A stretch of DNA of 64,000 bases, from the NCBI GenBank assembly GCA_039111635.1, contig JBCAQO010000014.1:558001-622000 (forward strand). The letters are read 5' to 3'. The position numbers and the translations under genes are program-made. Below, piece after piece: positions 46,701 to 59,200 of this stretch. Every line of letters begins with the position of its first letter. Position 1 is the first letter of the stretch. The DNA is from Heterobasidion occidentale (Eukaryota > Basidiomycota > Agaricomycetes > Russulales > Bondarzewiaceae). The notes beneath the pieces were generated by a model that saw only the letters and a program-made list of their open reading frames with translations, was not told the DNA's origin and searched no databases.

Positions 46701-49700
46701 GGTCTTGAGGGTTCGAATTAGACTCGGCACTAGATCAGGGAAATGCACTTCACCCAAACGCTCGACCAGAGTACCTAACGCCTTAGCCGCAGTTGCCCGA
46801 GCCTCTGGAACAGGGTCAACCAAGACGACATGGACCATTGGTAAGAGGGATGACAAGTATGGCACGAAGTCTTTTGAATCGGTGAGAGACGCTAGATTAC
46901 CGACAATCTGAGCTGCCTTGCGTTTCGTGTCGGCGCTTCTCTCTCGAAGTCCACGTTCTAAGATAGGAATGACCTGAGCTCCAAGTACTGTGAGTGTCTA
47001 GGTCACATTTCGAATATGGAAGGACGTACAAGGGCCAAGGAGGAATGATCGATATAGTGTACGAAGGATGTCTTCAGCAAAGAAGATAGTGCATTGGGTG
47101 TCTTGGATGGATCCACCATGGCCTTCAAGAATATAGGGACTAGTACTTGGATCTCTGGATTGCTAATGACTTCCCCAAATTGTTTCAAGCTCTTGTTCGC
47201 ACCAGCGCGAACTTGAGCATGAGAGTCAGTCAATACGCCAGTGAGACGTGGGATGATGATCGGAAGGGATTGCGAAAGCTGTCTCGGAGCACAGTAGGCC
47301 ATCATTCCTAAGAGTTCGATCGATCCTTTCTTAGTTCGCCACTGTTTTTCATCTAGACCTGAGAGAAGGTCTGGCAGAATCAGCTTCACACCATAACCAG
47401 ACATATTACCCATGATAACCCGTGCAGCATCAGTAGCAGCTTCGCGCACATCGGGTATCGAATCGCCAAACGAAGTCAGAAGGAGAGGCAGACCATGGAT
47501 CGCGTAGGGCTCGAAAAGCCTTCCAAGCGTGCTCGAAAATGTCTCGAGGGCGAACATGGCACCTTGTCGCGGTTCATATTGCTTTTTGTCCTCGGTCGCA
47601 GTTCGTAGACGTGTGAGTATATCAAACTCTTTCATCCCGGAGATACCAACGCCCTTGATAACTCCAGCGAGGCCATATGCAGCACCTCGTCGAGCGGCAT
47701 ACTTGGGCGCAGAAAAAAGTTCATCGAAAAGCTCATCGACAAGCGTGGAAACCGAAGATTTGGTGAGTCTGACGAGGGGGGCCAGACAATCAGAGACAGC
47801 AAATTGGACCTGTTCTGACGGGGTCTTCAAAGCCTCAACAAGCCGTGTAACAATGGTTGGCAACCGAGAATCCGTTGCGTCAAGATGGCGGGCCACGCGG
47901 CCGAAAAGGATGACGACGGCTTCTTGTATGTAGTCGGCCGTCTCGGACGACGTGTTTGATTGCGCTAGGTGACCCTCAAAGGTGTGGATGAGATCCGTAA
48001 GATGCGCAGAGCCGTGATGATCGATGACGAGATTGCCAGCATCGAGAGTCCCTCTCCGCACATCTGCATTGCGATCTCCGAGAGCTTCATGCTTTATCAA
48101 AAATTCGAAGAAGGGCGCGACGTCGGCTTTGGTGAACAGGGGCGCTAAATGCTGGAACGTTTCAGCAATTGCCAAACGTGCTTGCCATGGGTCCGTGCGA
48201 TCAAGACTTTGTTCAACAAGCATGCCCTGGATAGAAGTTTAGCTTTGGACACAGGAATAAGAAAAATCGTTCTCACGTATTGATCAAATTCAGGAGCAAG
48301 AATCTTCGCCTAAAAGACGGATGGAATCGATAGTATCTATGAAAACCCAACGGGGACAGTAAACATCGACATACCTTATCACGGTAGAGATCCTGGAGGG
48401 CAATAAGAGTTGATGTCGTGGATGAGGGCCAGTGGTCGACAGCTTCGATAAACGCAGCTGCCGCGCTGGTACGCACATAGGCATTCTCGTGATCTAATGA
48501 GTAATCAGATATAATCGAGTGCAAAAAAAGAGAACCTTACCGAGGAAGGTTAATAGATCTGGGAGGTAAGATTCGGGAATGTCTAGCCCGTTATCTTCCC
48601 ATATATGCCCTGCGAGCCTTGCATTTTGTTCATCACTATCGTGAACCGCGACCAAAAGTGCTGGTGACCAGTCGAGGTCAGTCAGGTCAAATGGCTGTTC
48701 CATAGCGGGGTCAAAGAGAGAATAAGAAAAACGAGATCGACTCATTACCTGCAAGGCCTGCAGACAAGACGTGCGAACGTGAGCTTCTTGCGATAGGGTG
48801 CCACGTAGAAGTAACGCAGTTTCGTCTTTCGTGGCGTTCGGATAGATAGCTTGACTGAGTTCAATGAGTGCTGAAGAAGCTTCTTTGCTGAGCTTTAGCT
48901 GGTGACGCATGGCATGAAGCAACCCCTCGATGATCTGAAATCGAGGGAAGGCCGTATCATTGACTGCGAACAGAATAAACATCGAGATTAAACTTCTGTG
49001 AAGGGTTGAACACGCTTAATCTTACACTCTCCGCAGTGGAATTTGATGATACTCAGAGACAGAGACACTTGTTCGAGTGGATCATCTTCTTCGTTGAGCC
49101 CGATGCCGCCCTGGAAAAGAACTTGTCGAAGGAGAGGGAATATATAAGAGAAGGTGGCTGAATCTAGCGGCGTCTGTTCCGATAGCGAGCGAAGCCGATA
49201 TAGTACCCTTGTGAGCAGTTCTAGGGATACGATCAGTGCATTTCGATAATGCCATTGCATCGATCCAGCTTACCATTGATTGGCTCGGTCTTCAATTCCT
49301 CTGGAACTGCAGCCATTTCAAGGCTGCGTAGAGTCGCAATTCCGGTCCATGTTCCGAATGTGTCGAGACGAACAGAGCAGCATTTCGATAAATCCTACAG
49401 GCGACCGTTGAATTCTTCTGAAGCCATTAAAATCGACGACCCTTACCAGATAAGTGTCGAAAGAGCTCCTTCCCACAAGTGTCGATCCTTTCCCGAGGGA
49501 GCCTCCGTACAAAAGGAGACCTGCGAGATCCGAAACATGCTCATGCAGACCGTCGATATTTCCCGATACGAGGTGGCTAATGACCTGCAGGCCACGCTCT
49601 AACCTCGTTTTGATCCCAGTGACGCGCCGGCGAATTTGTGATTCCTTCTCTACTTGCGATTTCACCAAAGCTGCGTCCTGCTTGGATAGTATGGGAGCGG

Positions 49701-52700
49701 CCACATTTTTTTTCCCGGCTAGAGTTTTTCGAATTTCGGCATCCCATTTCGCCAGGTCGGCTCCTTTGCCTTTCGTCTGTGTCTCAGGGGCTTTCTTCAA
49801 CGATAGTACTGCTTACAAAAATCAGCACGGGGGAAACAATATTCATCTGCTCTTACCATCGATGAAGGGAGTGCCCTCCGGAGCACGCCAGATGTCCACA
49901 TCCGTATCACTGAGCGCTTTGACATCAGAATTCAGATCCGTGCGCAACTGCCCCATGATCCGAGGTAGCACCGTATCGGGTGACACAAACGCTAGGGTTG
50001 TGAACGCTCTATAGCTCGATTCGCGGATCTCGACCGACTCGCTCTGGAAAGAGATGTGTGTTTGACATGTGTGCGAAAATGAGGATAACATCAATTTCTG
50101 CACCTTTCCGTCATCCTCGCTGGCGTCCAAGATAATCTGGAAGAGCTTGTCCAATTGATGGTTCACCAGTGCCCTTGGATCAACTTGTGCTTTCTGGCAG
50201 AGCTCTATCCATGCTTGTCTCGAATTTCCGCCTGAGAAAATGAACGTCAGCCGCAGTCTCGTGGATGTGAGATGACTTACAGATCGATGGGTGATGGCCC
50301 AAAATCACAAGGCCAGAGAGAAGCTCTTCCTGTTTAGATGTGTCTACATCATCGCTGAAGGACACACTTGCCGATAAGAAAGCCATTAGTCGAGGCTGCG
50401 TGTTCCTCGTGGGCTGGTGAACATCTGAAGTCCCATTCTGCTGTTTTGGTGAAGAAGCTTTGCCTCGGACAACGTGAGCCACCAGGGCATCGCGGACGAC
50501 AGCATTGACGATCTGTGGGAAAAAGGATGCCACACGATCCACAGTAGAAATGGTTTGTCTGCGAAATTCTGGACTTTGGCAATCGACGGCAAGATGAAGG
50601 AAAGCCGAACCGAGCTGTGTTCTACATTAATGAATTGAGGGCAGCGTACATGTGTATCCGAGTTGACTGCAGACGCACCTGAACGACTGGCTGCTTGACA
50701 ATTCCTTGTGATAGAACATCAAAGTGCTTGTCAGAGCTCTCAGAAGCCATGTCTGTTCTTCTTCGTTGTTTATTTTCAGGTATACTTTATCCCACAAGAG
50801 GAACGACGGCTTCGAAGAAGTCGCGGAAATGGATTGGACGATAGCGTTGCGCGCAATTGCATCCTCTACAGATGACACAGCAAAGAATGACATTAGAAAA
50901 AATTCCGGTAAATAAAAATGGAGTTTGGTAGAACTACCGAAGGCGCCAGAGCGAGAGAAAGGTCCGAGTAAAATCCCTAAGGCCACATAACCTTCCAATG
51001 CCCCAGCGTTTGAGTTCAGGGGATTTGCAGCCACCGCCTTCAGGCTCGCTTCGAAAGCTGGAAATACTGCCTTGGCAAGGTGCTGAGACTCTTCTGTCGA
51101 GACGCTTCCAAGTTCCCAGAATGCGTCACCGACCAAAGATAAAAACGCACGCCGAATCGCAGGCTTCGTGCTTTGCATCTCACTTACCAGAGATGCCAAT
51201 GTGTCGGGAGGTAACGGTCTATTTTCGCGGAGATGGAACAGAACGTGAGATGTCAAGGCGGAGCCGAGAGCGGCTATCGCGACATCGCGAGTCTCCTTCA
51301 CAATAAGTGCAGGTACGATTTGGAGCATGGCACTGGACACCGTTTCGGAAGGCAAGAGGCTCCCGAGCATAGCGTAGAGGATTTGCCGATCAGGGCCCGA
51401 TGATTTACTTGCCTTTGCCAGGTTGAGAAGTTCTATGGCCGCAAACTCTACACTATCAGGCGAACTTTCTCCGATGATGATCTTGAATAGTAACGTCGAG
51501 CCTGAACGAACTATGGAATTGGCTGACTTGGAACAGCTTAGCGTCGGCGTCAGAATTCGGCGGAATGTCTCGACCTCGAGGGTATGTGGGTAGACATTGA
51601 AAAATTCGCGTGTGACTGTGGATGCGTAAGTGCGTCATTGAGGAGTGAAGTTGGTATAGATCTATACCTTCCAAAGCGTATTCCGGAGAACGAAGGAGTG
51701 CCTTTTCCATCGTAGGGAGTATTTGATGTGAGAAATCGCTTTCAGAAAGGGTTTGAAAGAAGCCTTTGAGGGAAGTCTGACACGAAGTTAGGATCACAGT
51801 ATATAAATAATGAGGGCTGTTCGTATACCAAAACATGACTTGGTACGATCGTCCGGGTCATGAGAATTGAGCTTGAGTACAAAGTGATGATTTCGATCTA
51901 AAGTAGATATATATCAGCTATTCGCTAGGGCGCGTGCAAATCAGGTGAGACATGGTCGCCTTGCACGATTGAGGGCTAAAAGCTCTGGGCCCGCCGACAT
52001 CTTAGGCCATACGTCTACGTGGAGAATGCGAAAGAACGAGGCGAAGACGCGTACCTTGATATTCTCTGGTACAGACTTCAGGCTTTGATCCTTGACGTTC
52101 TTCAGATGCCCGACAACGTCCACAGCAATGCCTAGCAGAGGGATTGACGCGAGGGGCGACGACGACGACTTGGAATGCAATATTAGGGTGTTTAAGAGGT
52201 CCATCAGGTATTGCGGTGCCTTTAAATAAGTTAGTACAGCTGCGCATCCTCTTCGGTCACGATCATGGTTGCGTACCGATCGCAAAGCCCGCCGTGTTCG
52301 AACTAAAACACTTTTCTTCATTGAGGGTTTCGCACACGTGGTTGGATTCAACAGAATATCCACGAGTAGGGCCATAGACCCAGTGAGAAGATTCCAAGAA
52401 TGCGAGGAGACGAAGTGTTTGTCGACCTCGACGCAGACCGTGTACAATCCGCAGCACCAGCCCAGTAAAACAAACATGTCCGATGGAGCATACGAGCTGC
52501 AATGCGCATAAGACGGGGGTAAATCAACAAAGGGAGCATATACGTTGAAGGGAGCACATACGTTGTTCCTTTGGATATTCTGCCCACTTCAGTCGATATC
52601 CACCCTACAATTTGTTCCAAGACACCCAACTTTTCTTCTCGCGCTTCATCTACACGTACGAGCTCCAATCCGACGGCCTCTACGGCCTCTCTCGACGCAT

Positions 52701-53169
52701 GATCTACATATCGTGGGTAAGTTTCGGTAAGAAGTTTGAAGATATCCAGTGTCTGAGACAGGTTGAGATCTGAGGAAAGGTGTTAGAAGTACACATAAAG
52801 CGTATATGTAAGCTCACCATCTCTCCTAGACAACAATAACAACTCTTCTTGGAGAAACTGCACGCGCACACTTGTCTTGCTCGTCAACAACTTGTTATGT
52901 GCATACTCTAAACCCGGCGACCATTGCTCAAGGACGCGATCCCTGTGCCAGATGCAACTTCCCTCTGCAGACTCCATTTCGTCAAGGGACGTAGAGCCAA
53001 TCCACTGCTCAATATCCGGCTTCGCAGTCCTGCGTGTTTTAGCCTTGAGCTTCGCGAAAATATTGGTTCGAGGCAGATTGTAGAACAGAAATTGAAGGTG
53101 AAAGAGATCTGCGGCCGTTACATAATTTTTGCCAAAAGCCCAAGCACAATTCGTCCGAATTAGGACCAT
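43735..53169 (-). CDS. GCN1: GCN1, translational activator of the eIF2-alpha kinase GCN2
   Basis: GCN1 is a giant HEAT-repeat protein that binds stalled or collided ribosomes with GCN20 and delivers uncharged tRNA signals to the kinase GCN2 during amino-acid starvation. The 9.4-kb minus-strand gene has many short introns and a product near 2,600-2,700 aa, the family size. First exons: 53169-52818, 52769-52562, 52496-52277, 52219-52055, next from 51897. Last: a donor after 44161, then 44109-44034 and 43975-43735. Early conserved segments are LLTETYPRYVDHASREAVEA and SYAPSDMFVLLGWCCGLYT. The eEF3-like HEAT block lies at 48223-47003 (AARRGAAYGLAGVIKGVG, KQYEPRQGAMFALETFSS). The GCN2-binding region lies near 46200-45960 (AETSRKALTEVLGAERRDRI), and the end reads IARPAREARDLLKRRDET. 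The true start may be the internal ATG at 52977, since residues before it look unconserved. Confidence 0.92.
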
Positions 53170-53292
53170 AGCACCAATCTAGATCAAGTTCTCACCGTAA
53201 GCGGTACAATATTCTGTTAAAACTTCTTCGCTACGTCCTTCAACGTTCAACTCCTTCCCGGTCTTCTACGAGTTCGCTTGCTCTGGCAAAAT
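53170..53292. promoter_or_regulatory. Compact bidirectional promoter between GCN1 and UTP20
   Basis: Only 123 bp separate the outermost GCN1 ATG (53169, -) from the UTP20 ATG (53293, +). If GCN1 really starts at 52977 the gap is 315 bp. Both genes must share core promoter DNA here. No strong TATA was seen; a GAAAAAT/ATGGACG context precedes the UTP20 start. Confidence 0.5.
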
Positions 53293-56200
53293 ATGGACGA
53301 GGGACCATATATACAAGTCAAGCGACACAAGGTATGTCGGTCATGATGGCTAGTGCTGAGACACTGATACAATGATTTGGGCAGCATAAATCTTACCAGA
53401 AGAGCCTGAAGGAAGTCCACCTTCCATCGGCATTGGTTCAGTCAGGATTCGACCACGATATTGCGGTACGTGCGACGCATTGATGTTTTAATAGCCCTCT
53501 AATCTGTCCGACTAAATTTCTTATAGGACGACGAATCTCACTTTTACGAGGCTCTCAATCATTGGAAGCAGCTGAATCTTTCCCCAGCATTCGTCGAATT
53601 CGCGAGTCGGGCTGACGGACTATCCGCATCATTACCATTACTCGTCCACCATTCAAAAGACGTCTCTGCACTATGGTTCTCCGCACTTGACAGAGCGGAT
53701 GATGAGGCATTACGAGCACTACTTGAGTACGTCTGTTGCGATTTTTCTGATACTAACATGTTAACTTGCCATTAGTCTCATGCAAAAGCTCGCGCATGAC
53801 TTACGCTCTGTCCTTGCACCTTCTTACTTTGACATTCTTCAAAAACTTCTTCATCTCCTTCCCCGATCGCTTTCCCCTGAAGCCCTGACTGCTCTGCTTG
53901 CAACACTATCCGCATTGTTCAAGTACATCCTCATTCCTTCCGCTAACGAAGAAATGCTCGAAAAAACATGGAAAATGACTCAACCAACGTTGCAGGGGTG
54001 TAATCCCGAAGCTGGAAGAGCTGTTGCGGAGGTGTGGGGCTCGCTGTTGAGGCGGCTGAAGACAGACTTCAGGGGAAAGGCAGTGAAGTTGATGGTATTG
54101 GATTTGGATGGCGTAGAAGACTTATGTGCATGGGCCGTTGTGTATGCGTGCAAGGTGAGTAACTCATCGTCTGTGTTTCATGCTGAACTGAACGTTTCGT
54201 CAAGTCTGTATCCCAGACCCTACATACAGCTTCGTCCTCAATCATCTCTCCTCTGATCGCCTCTTTCCTTCAAGCTGAAGACCGCACCAAGACATACACC
54301 TGTATTCGCCGCGTTTTGACTGCCCTCATTCATCACTGTAAAAATGCCGACGAGTTCTACGCCATTGCAGACGTCCTCCTCCGATGCTTCACAGAGGCAG
54401 TCGTGTCCACGGACCCAGAGCGGCTGGGCGGAATCATGGACGTTGTCTCTATTGCCTGTTCCATCCGTCAAGGGTCTCGATTAACAGGTACGTTTCTGCT
54501 TTTCTTATACCGTCTAGTCTGACTTGCATTGCAATCAGCAAAACATCTATCCGCTATTGTCTTGGCATCTCTGTCCATTCCAATATCTGTTCACAGTTCT
54601 CATCTCTCGTTTGCCACATCTGTGCTCACCGCCGGCGACATGTCTTTGTGGATCGGCCCGGGTCGCAAGCTCGTCGAACTTTCTTGGTTAGACGCCTTGT
54701 TTGGAATAAAACTTTGCGGCGCACTATCAGACTTGGGATGGAAGGGTTGGAAGCTTGTTGAGCTCCCTCATGTAACAAAACAAACTCCGCAACTACTTGA
54801 GGCTCGGTCTTTGGACATCCTCGAGCTCCTTGCTATATTGCACCAAGCGAAGCGACTCGAAGATGCGGATGAAGTTTTGATTCAACAGGTTCAGACCTGG
54901 GCAACGAACCGTTTCAAGACAGAAGGGTCGCTACGAGTTGAGGAATTGCAACATATCTTGACAATGTCTGGTATCATGCCATCGATTTCAAAGCTTCTCG
55001 TCAAGCTGATCAATACCACGCTCGACATCCCCGATGACGTGCAGAAAGATTACCGAGCTTCACCTGCAAACAAGACCTGGGTTCTTGCATCCTGCATGAA
55101 GGCACTTGCAGAGCAAGATACGAAGACATGGGTTGGCATTGATCTACATGCTTGGACACAGGCAGTTATTAGTAAATGGTATTGGTCGGAACACGTTTTG
55201 GGCGCCTTGGTAAGCCTCATTGAAGCAAGGTACGACGAATCTGTCTTCTCTCATCTCCATATGCTAACATGATCGCAGCCCCGCTCACTTCAAGGCGATC
55301 CCGATTCAGGAGATCTACCCTCGTCTGCGAAGCTCCGTTTTCTCACATTCGCGCCACTTGAGACGAAATGTTCTTCGTCTCTTGGATTCCTCTGCTATCA
55401 GTGTGTCACTCGCAGAGCAGGTGATCGTTTCGAAAACACGGGAGGCGGAAGATATTTCCCTGGACGTTCAGGGCGTACGGGAACGTAGTTTGCGGATAGT
55501 AAAACTCGAGCAAGCTGTCGCACACGGTGTTGGTCTCGAATCCGATCTTGCGATTCGCTGGATCCTGGCTCAATTAAAGGTGAACCTCCGACCACTCTGG
55601 TCTTCAGCGGCTAAGGCTCTATCAGCTTTGGCTTCACGATACGGTGATCTTGTGTGGACGATGATTTTCAGCGAAATGCAGGCTACTTATCTGACTGAAG
55701 AAATTGAGGTCCCGGAATGGATATCCAGTTTTGAGGAGGTTCAGAATTTGGACGATGTTGACGAGGAAGAACGGACATGGAGGGATCCAAGCGGCCACAA
55801 GACTCGAACCGCAGTTGCAAGATGGGAGGGAGGCGCTCATACCCGACGCAGTCTAATACAAGTAAGAAATTCCAATTCGATTCCTACTCTGTGTCTAACA
55901 CGTCGATCAGGCTCAAGGAGTTGACGATCGCTTTGACCAAGAAACGTACAGATCCCAGTTGCTAGCGGTCTTTGAGCACTGCGCCTTTTTGGCTGAAAAG
56001 CACAATCGTGCACTCATTCCCTTTTTTTTCGAGCAGGCCGGTCCTGCCGGGCCACACAAGCTTCCGCGCAGGAAGCTTACCGCCTGGTTGACCGTCCTTT
56101 CGAAATTTACGAACCCAAAGGTCCTACATTCTACCGACAAGCTTCGTGCGCTGTACATCGCCTTACTCTCCCATCCTGATCGCGATCTTCAAGTGCTTGC

Positions 56201-59200
56201 TCTATCTTGCTTGTTCACCTACAAGTTTTCGCATCTGACTCCGCATGAGGATACTCTACGTCAGCTTCTGGACGAGACACGATGGCGGGACGAACTGACG
56301 AACCTCGACATCGCCAATCTTGGAACGGAAGATCGCCCTATGCTTGTTGATGTCATTGTGCGACTGCTTTTCGGCATCATGTTGGAAAGAAAGGGGCGGT
56401 CTCGTGGTGCAGATCGACATGCTTCTGTGCTGACTGCTCTGGCTGGCTGCACAGATGAAGAGTTACGCCTTCTCGTGGATCTCATGGTACAGCCAATTCT
56501 TCCCCCAAGTGCTCGCGGTCAGACCCATGGCTTTGCTGTTTGCGAAATTCATGGCGACGTTTCCGAGAAGCAGCAGATTGGTTTCTTAAACCTTCTCGGA
56601 GATGTTCTCAAAAATTTAGGTTCAAGATTAGTGCCGTACTGGGATCTACTCCTCGAAACTGTTGTTAGTCTTGCGGCCCGCGCCCAATTACGCATAGATG
56701 CAGCTCGACAAGATGGGGAACATGCTGTCGAGGAGGAGCAAGAAGACGAAGAACCTCAAGGCATATCGGATGCGATCTCTTCCTCAAAGGCATTGCGCAT
56801 GGTACGACAACTCAGCTTGAAGAGATTCACAGATTTTTTCCGTAGTCCGGTAGCCTTCGATTTTTCAACTTGCATGGAAATCGCATTCCGCTCATTCATT
56901 TCTCCCCGCCTTGCCTTGCTTGATCGGGAGGGTACGCAAGCCCCGTCAGCACTCCTCGAGCTCTTTTATGTCTGGGCGTCAAGGAAGGAATACGCAGAAT
57001 TTTTGGTCAGCTTTGACCAGCGGGTCCTGCCTCAGATCTATGCCTGTCTCATCGCTCCTGGTGTGAAGCCTGCTGTGGTATCTCGCGTCCTCGATATCAT
57101 TGACAGGATACTCTCCCTTTCAAGTTCATATGAAGAATTATCAGAACGCATCGTAAAGCCACACGTGTCCTTACTCCTATCCAACCTCTCTCTGCTGGTC
57201 GAAAGGACGAAGTCGGACGCACTGGTTAGCAATCCCCTCATGCAGCGGCAGATCACGATTCTTTCGGAAATCTCCCATCACCTCACCGACGGTGACCAAG
57301 CGGCCATGCTCCTGTCGATGTTCTCGCCATTATTGCGCAAGAACACGAAGCTTGTCAGCGAGAAAGTCAAGGCAGATTTGCTGAAGATCATATCTAGCTT
57401 GATTCCCCTCGTACCTACCGTTCACGATCACTCCAGCTCGGCCTTTGCCAACTTATATCAGCTTCTATCGTCATTGTTCCAGTCTGTCCGCTCTCGACAG
57501 GCAAGGTTGGCTCTCGTTGCGGCTTTCAAACAACTCACAGCCGTCAATACATCCCTTCACTCCTTAGCTGACCTTGTTGAGTCCCTCAATGCTTTCTCGA
57601 CAAAACGCACAGACGAGCCTGATTTTGATCGCCGATTCGAGGCGTTCACCTCTCTCAACGAAATTGTTCACAAATCCCTCACACCCTTGACATGGCTCCC
57701 AGTCCTCTATAACCTCCTTCACTCTATACAAAACCCTACGGAACTGGCGATCAGGACCAACTCGTCTCAGGGAATGAAACACTTTGTTGATGCAGTGGAT
57801 GCAAATCCAGACACGGAGTACCAGGCGATCTTTTTGCGCAAACTTTATCCTGCTCTCAAGAATGGACTGCGATCGAAAAACGAGTTAGTTCGGGTCGAGA
57901 TTCTCAACGTCATCGCTTATGCAGTAACTCACTGTCATGGGCTGAATACGCTGCAGGAAATGAGGATTTTGCTTGCGGGAGGAGACGAGGAAGCCAACTT
58001 TTTTAACAACATCCATCATGTTCAGTTGCATCGTCGAACGAGGGCTCTACGACGATTGGCCGAACACTGTGATGGCGATCATCTACGCAGCTTAACGCTT
58101 GCAGAAGTCTTTGTTCCATTGGTAGGGAATTTCATTGCCTCAACTTCGGACGTAGATCATCACTTGGTCAACGAAGCAATCATCACGACAGGCCATATGG
58201 CTAAGCGGCTTACATGGGGTCCATACTTCGCTCTGGTTCAACAGTACCTTAGGCTTTCTAAGGTCAAGGATGCTTCCGAGCGTGTATACGTTCGCACTCT
58301 CCTCTCCATCTTAGACAACTTTCATTTTCCCATGTCTGACCTCGTAGACGTCGAAAAAGATCTAGATACTGAGATGCTTGAAGCCGATAACAGTGCCGAG
58401 GACTCACCCCCGATCTTGGTTACAGAACCTATACCCAAGCAAGCTGGCGTAGCCCGAATTGCTGATGCTGTCAATGCCCGCCTCTTACCCGCCCTGCTTC
58501 GCCACCTCGAAAAACGAGACGAGACGGAAGACAGTTTACGTATACCTATCGCTATCGGCATCGTCATGGTTGCAAAGCACCTTCCAGAGGCTACTCGGGA
58601 ACCTCAGATTTCGAGACTCTTGACTGTCCTGTCTCAAGTTCTACGTAGCAAGTCACAGGAGACACGAGACCTTGCGCGCGAAACCTTATGCAAGATTGCC
58701 ATCGTCCTAGGTTCATCGTACCTACCGGCGATACTACGTGAGCTGCGCGGAGCTCTCCTTCGCGGTCCTCAGCTACATGTCTTGTCACACGTGACGCACG
58801 CTCTACTGGTCCACATCACAAGCACCGAGCATCTTAACTCGTTCAGTAATCTGGACGGGTGCATTGTTGATGTTGCTCATGTATCGGCTGAAGTCATTTT
58901 TGGAGAGCCTGGGAAAGACGTTCAATCAGAAGGTTTCAAAACGAAGATGCGAGAGGTCCGCTCGTCATCGTCGAAAGCGCTTGATTCATTTGGACTAGTC
59001 GCGAAGTACATCACACCTCCTAAAATCAGTAGTCTTCTGCTCCCTCTTCGTCGTATCATGCAAGAGACCGAAGGCGCGAAGACAATGCAGCAGGTCGATG
59101 ATGTCTTACGAAGAATTGCTGCCGGACTAAACTCCAACGACCATCTTGTTCCAGCAGAGTTATTGGTCTTGTGCCATACACTCATCAGCCAGAACTCGCG

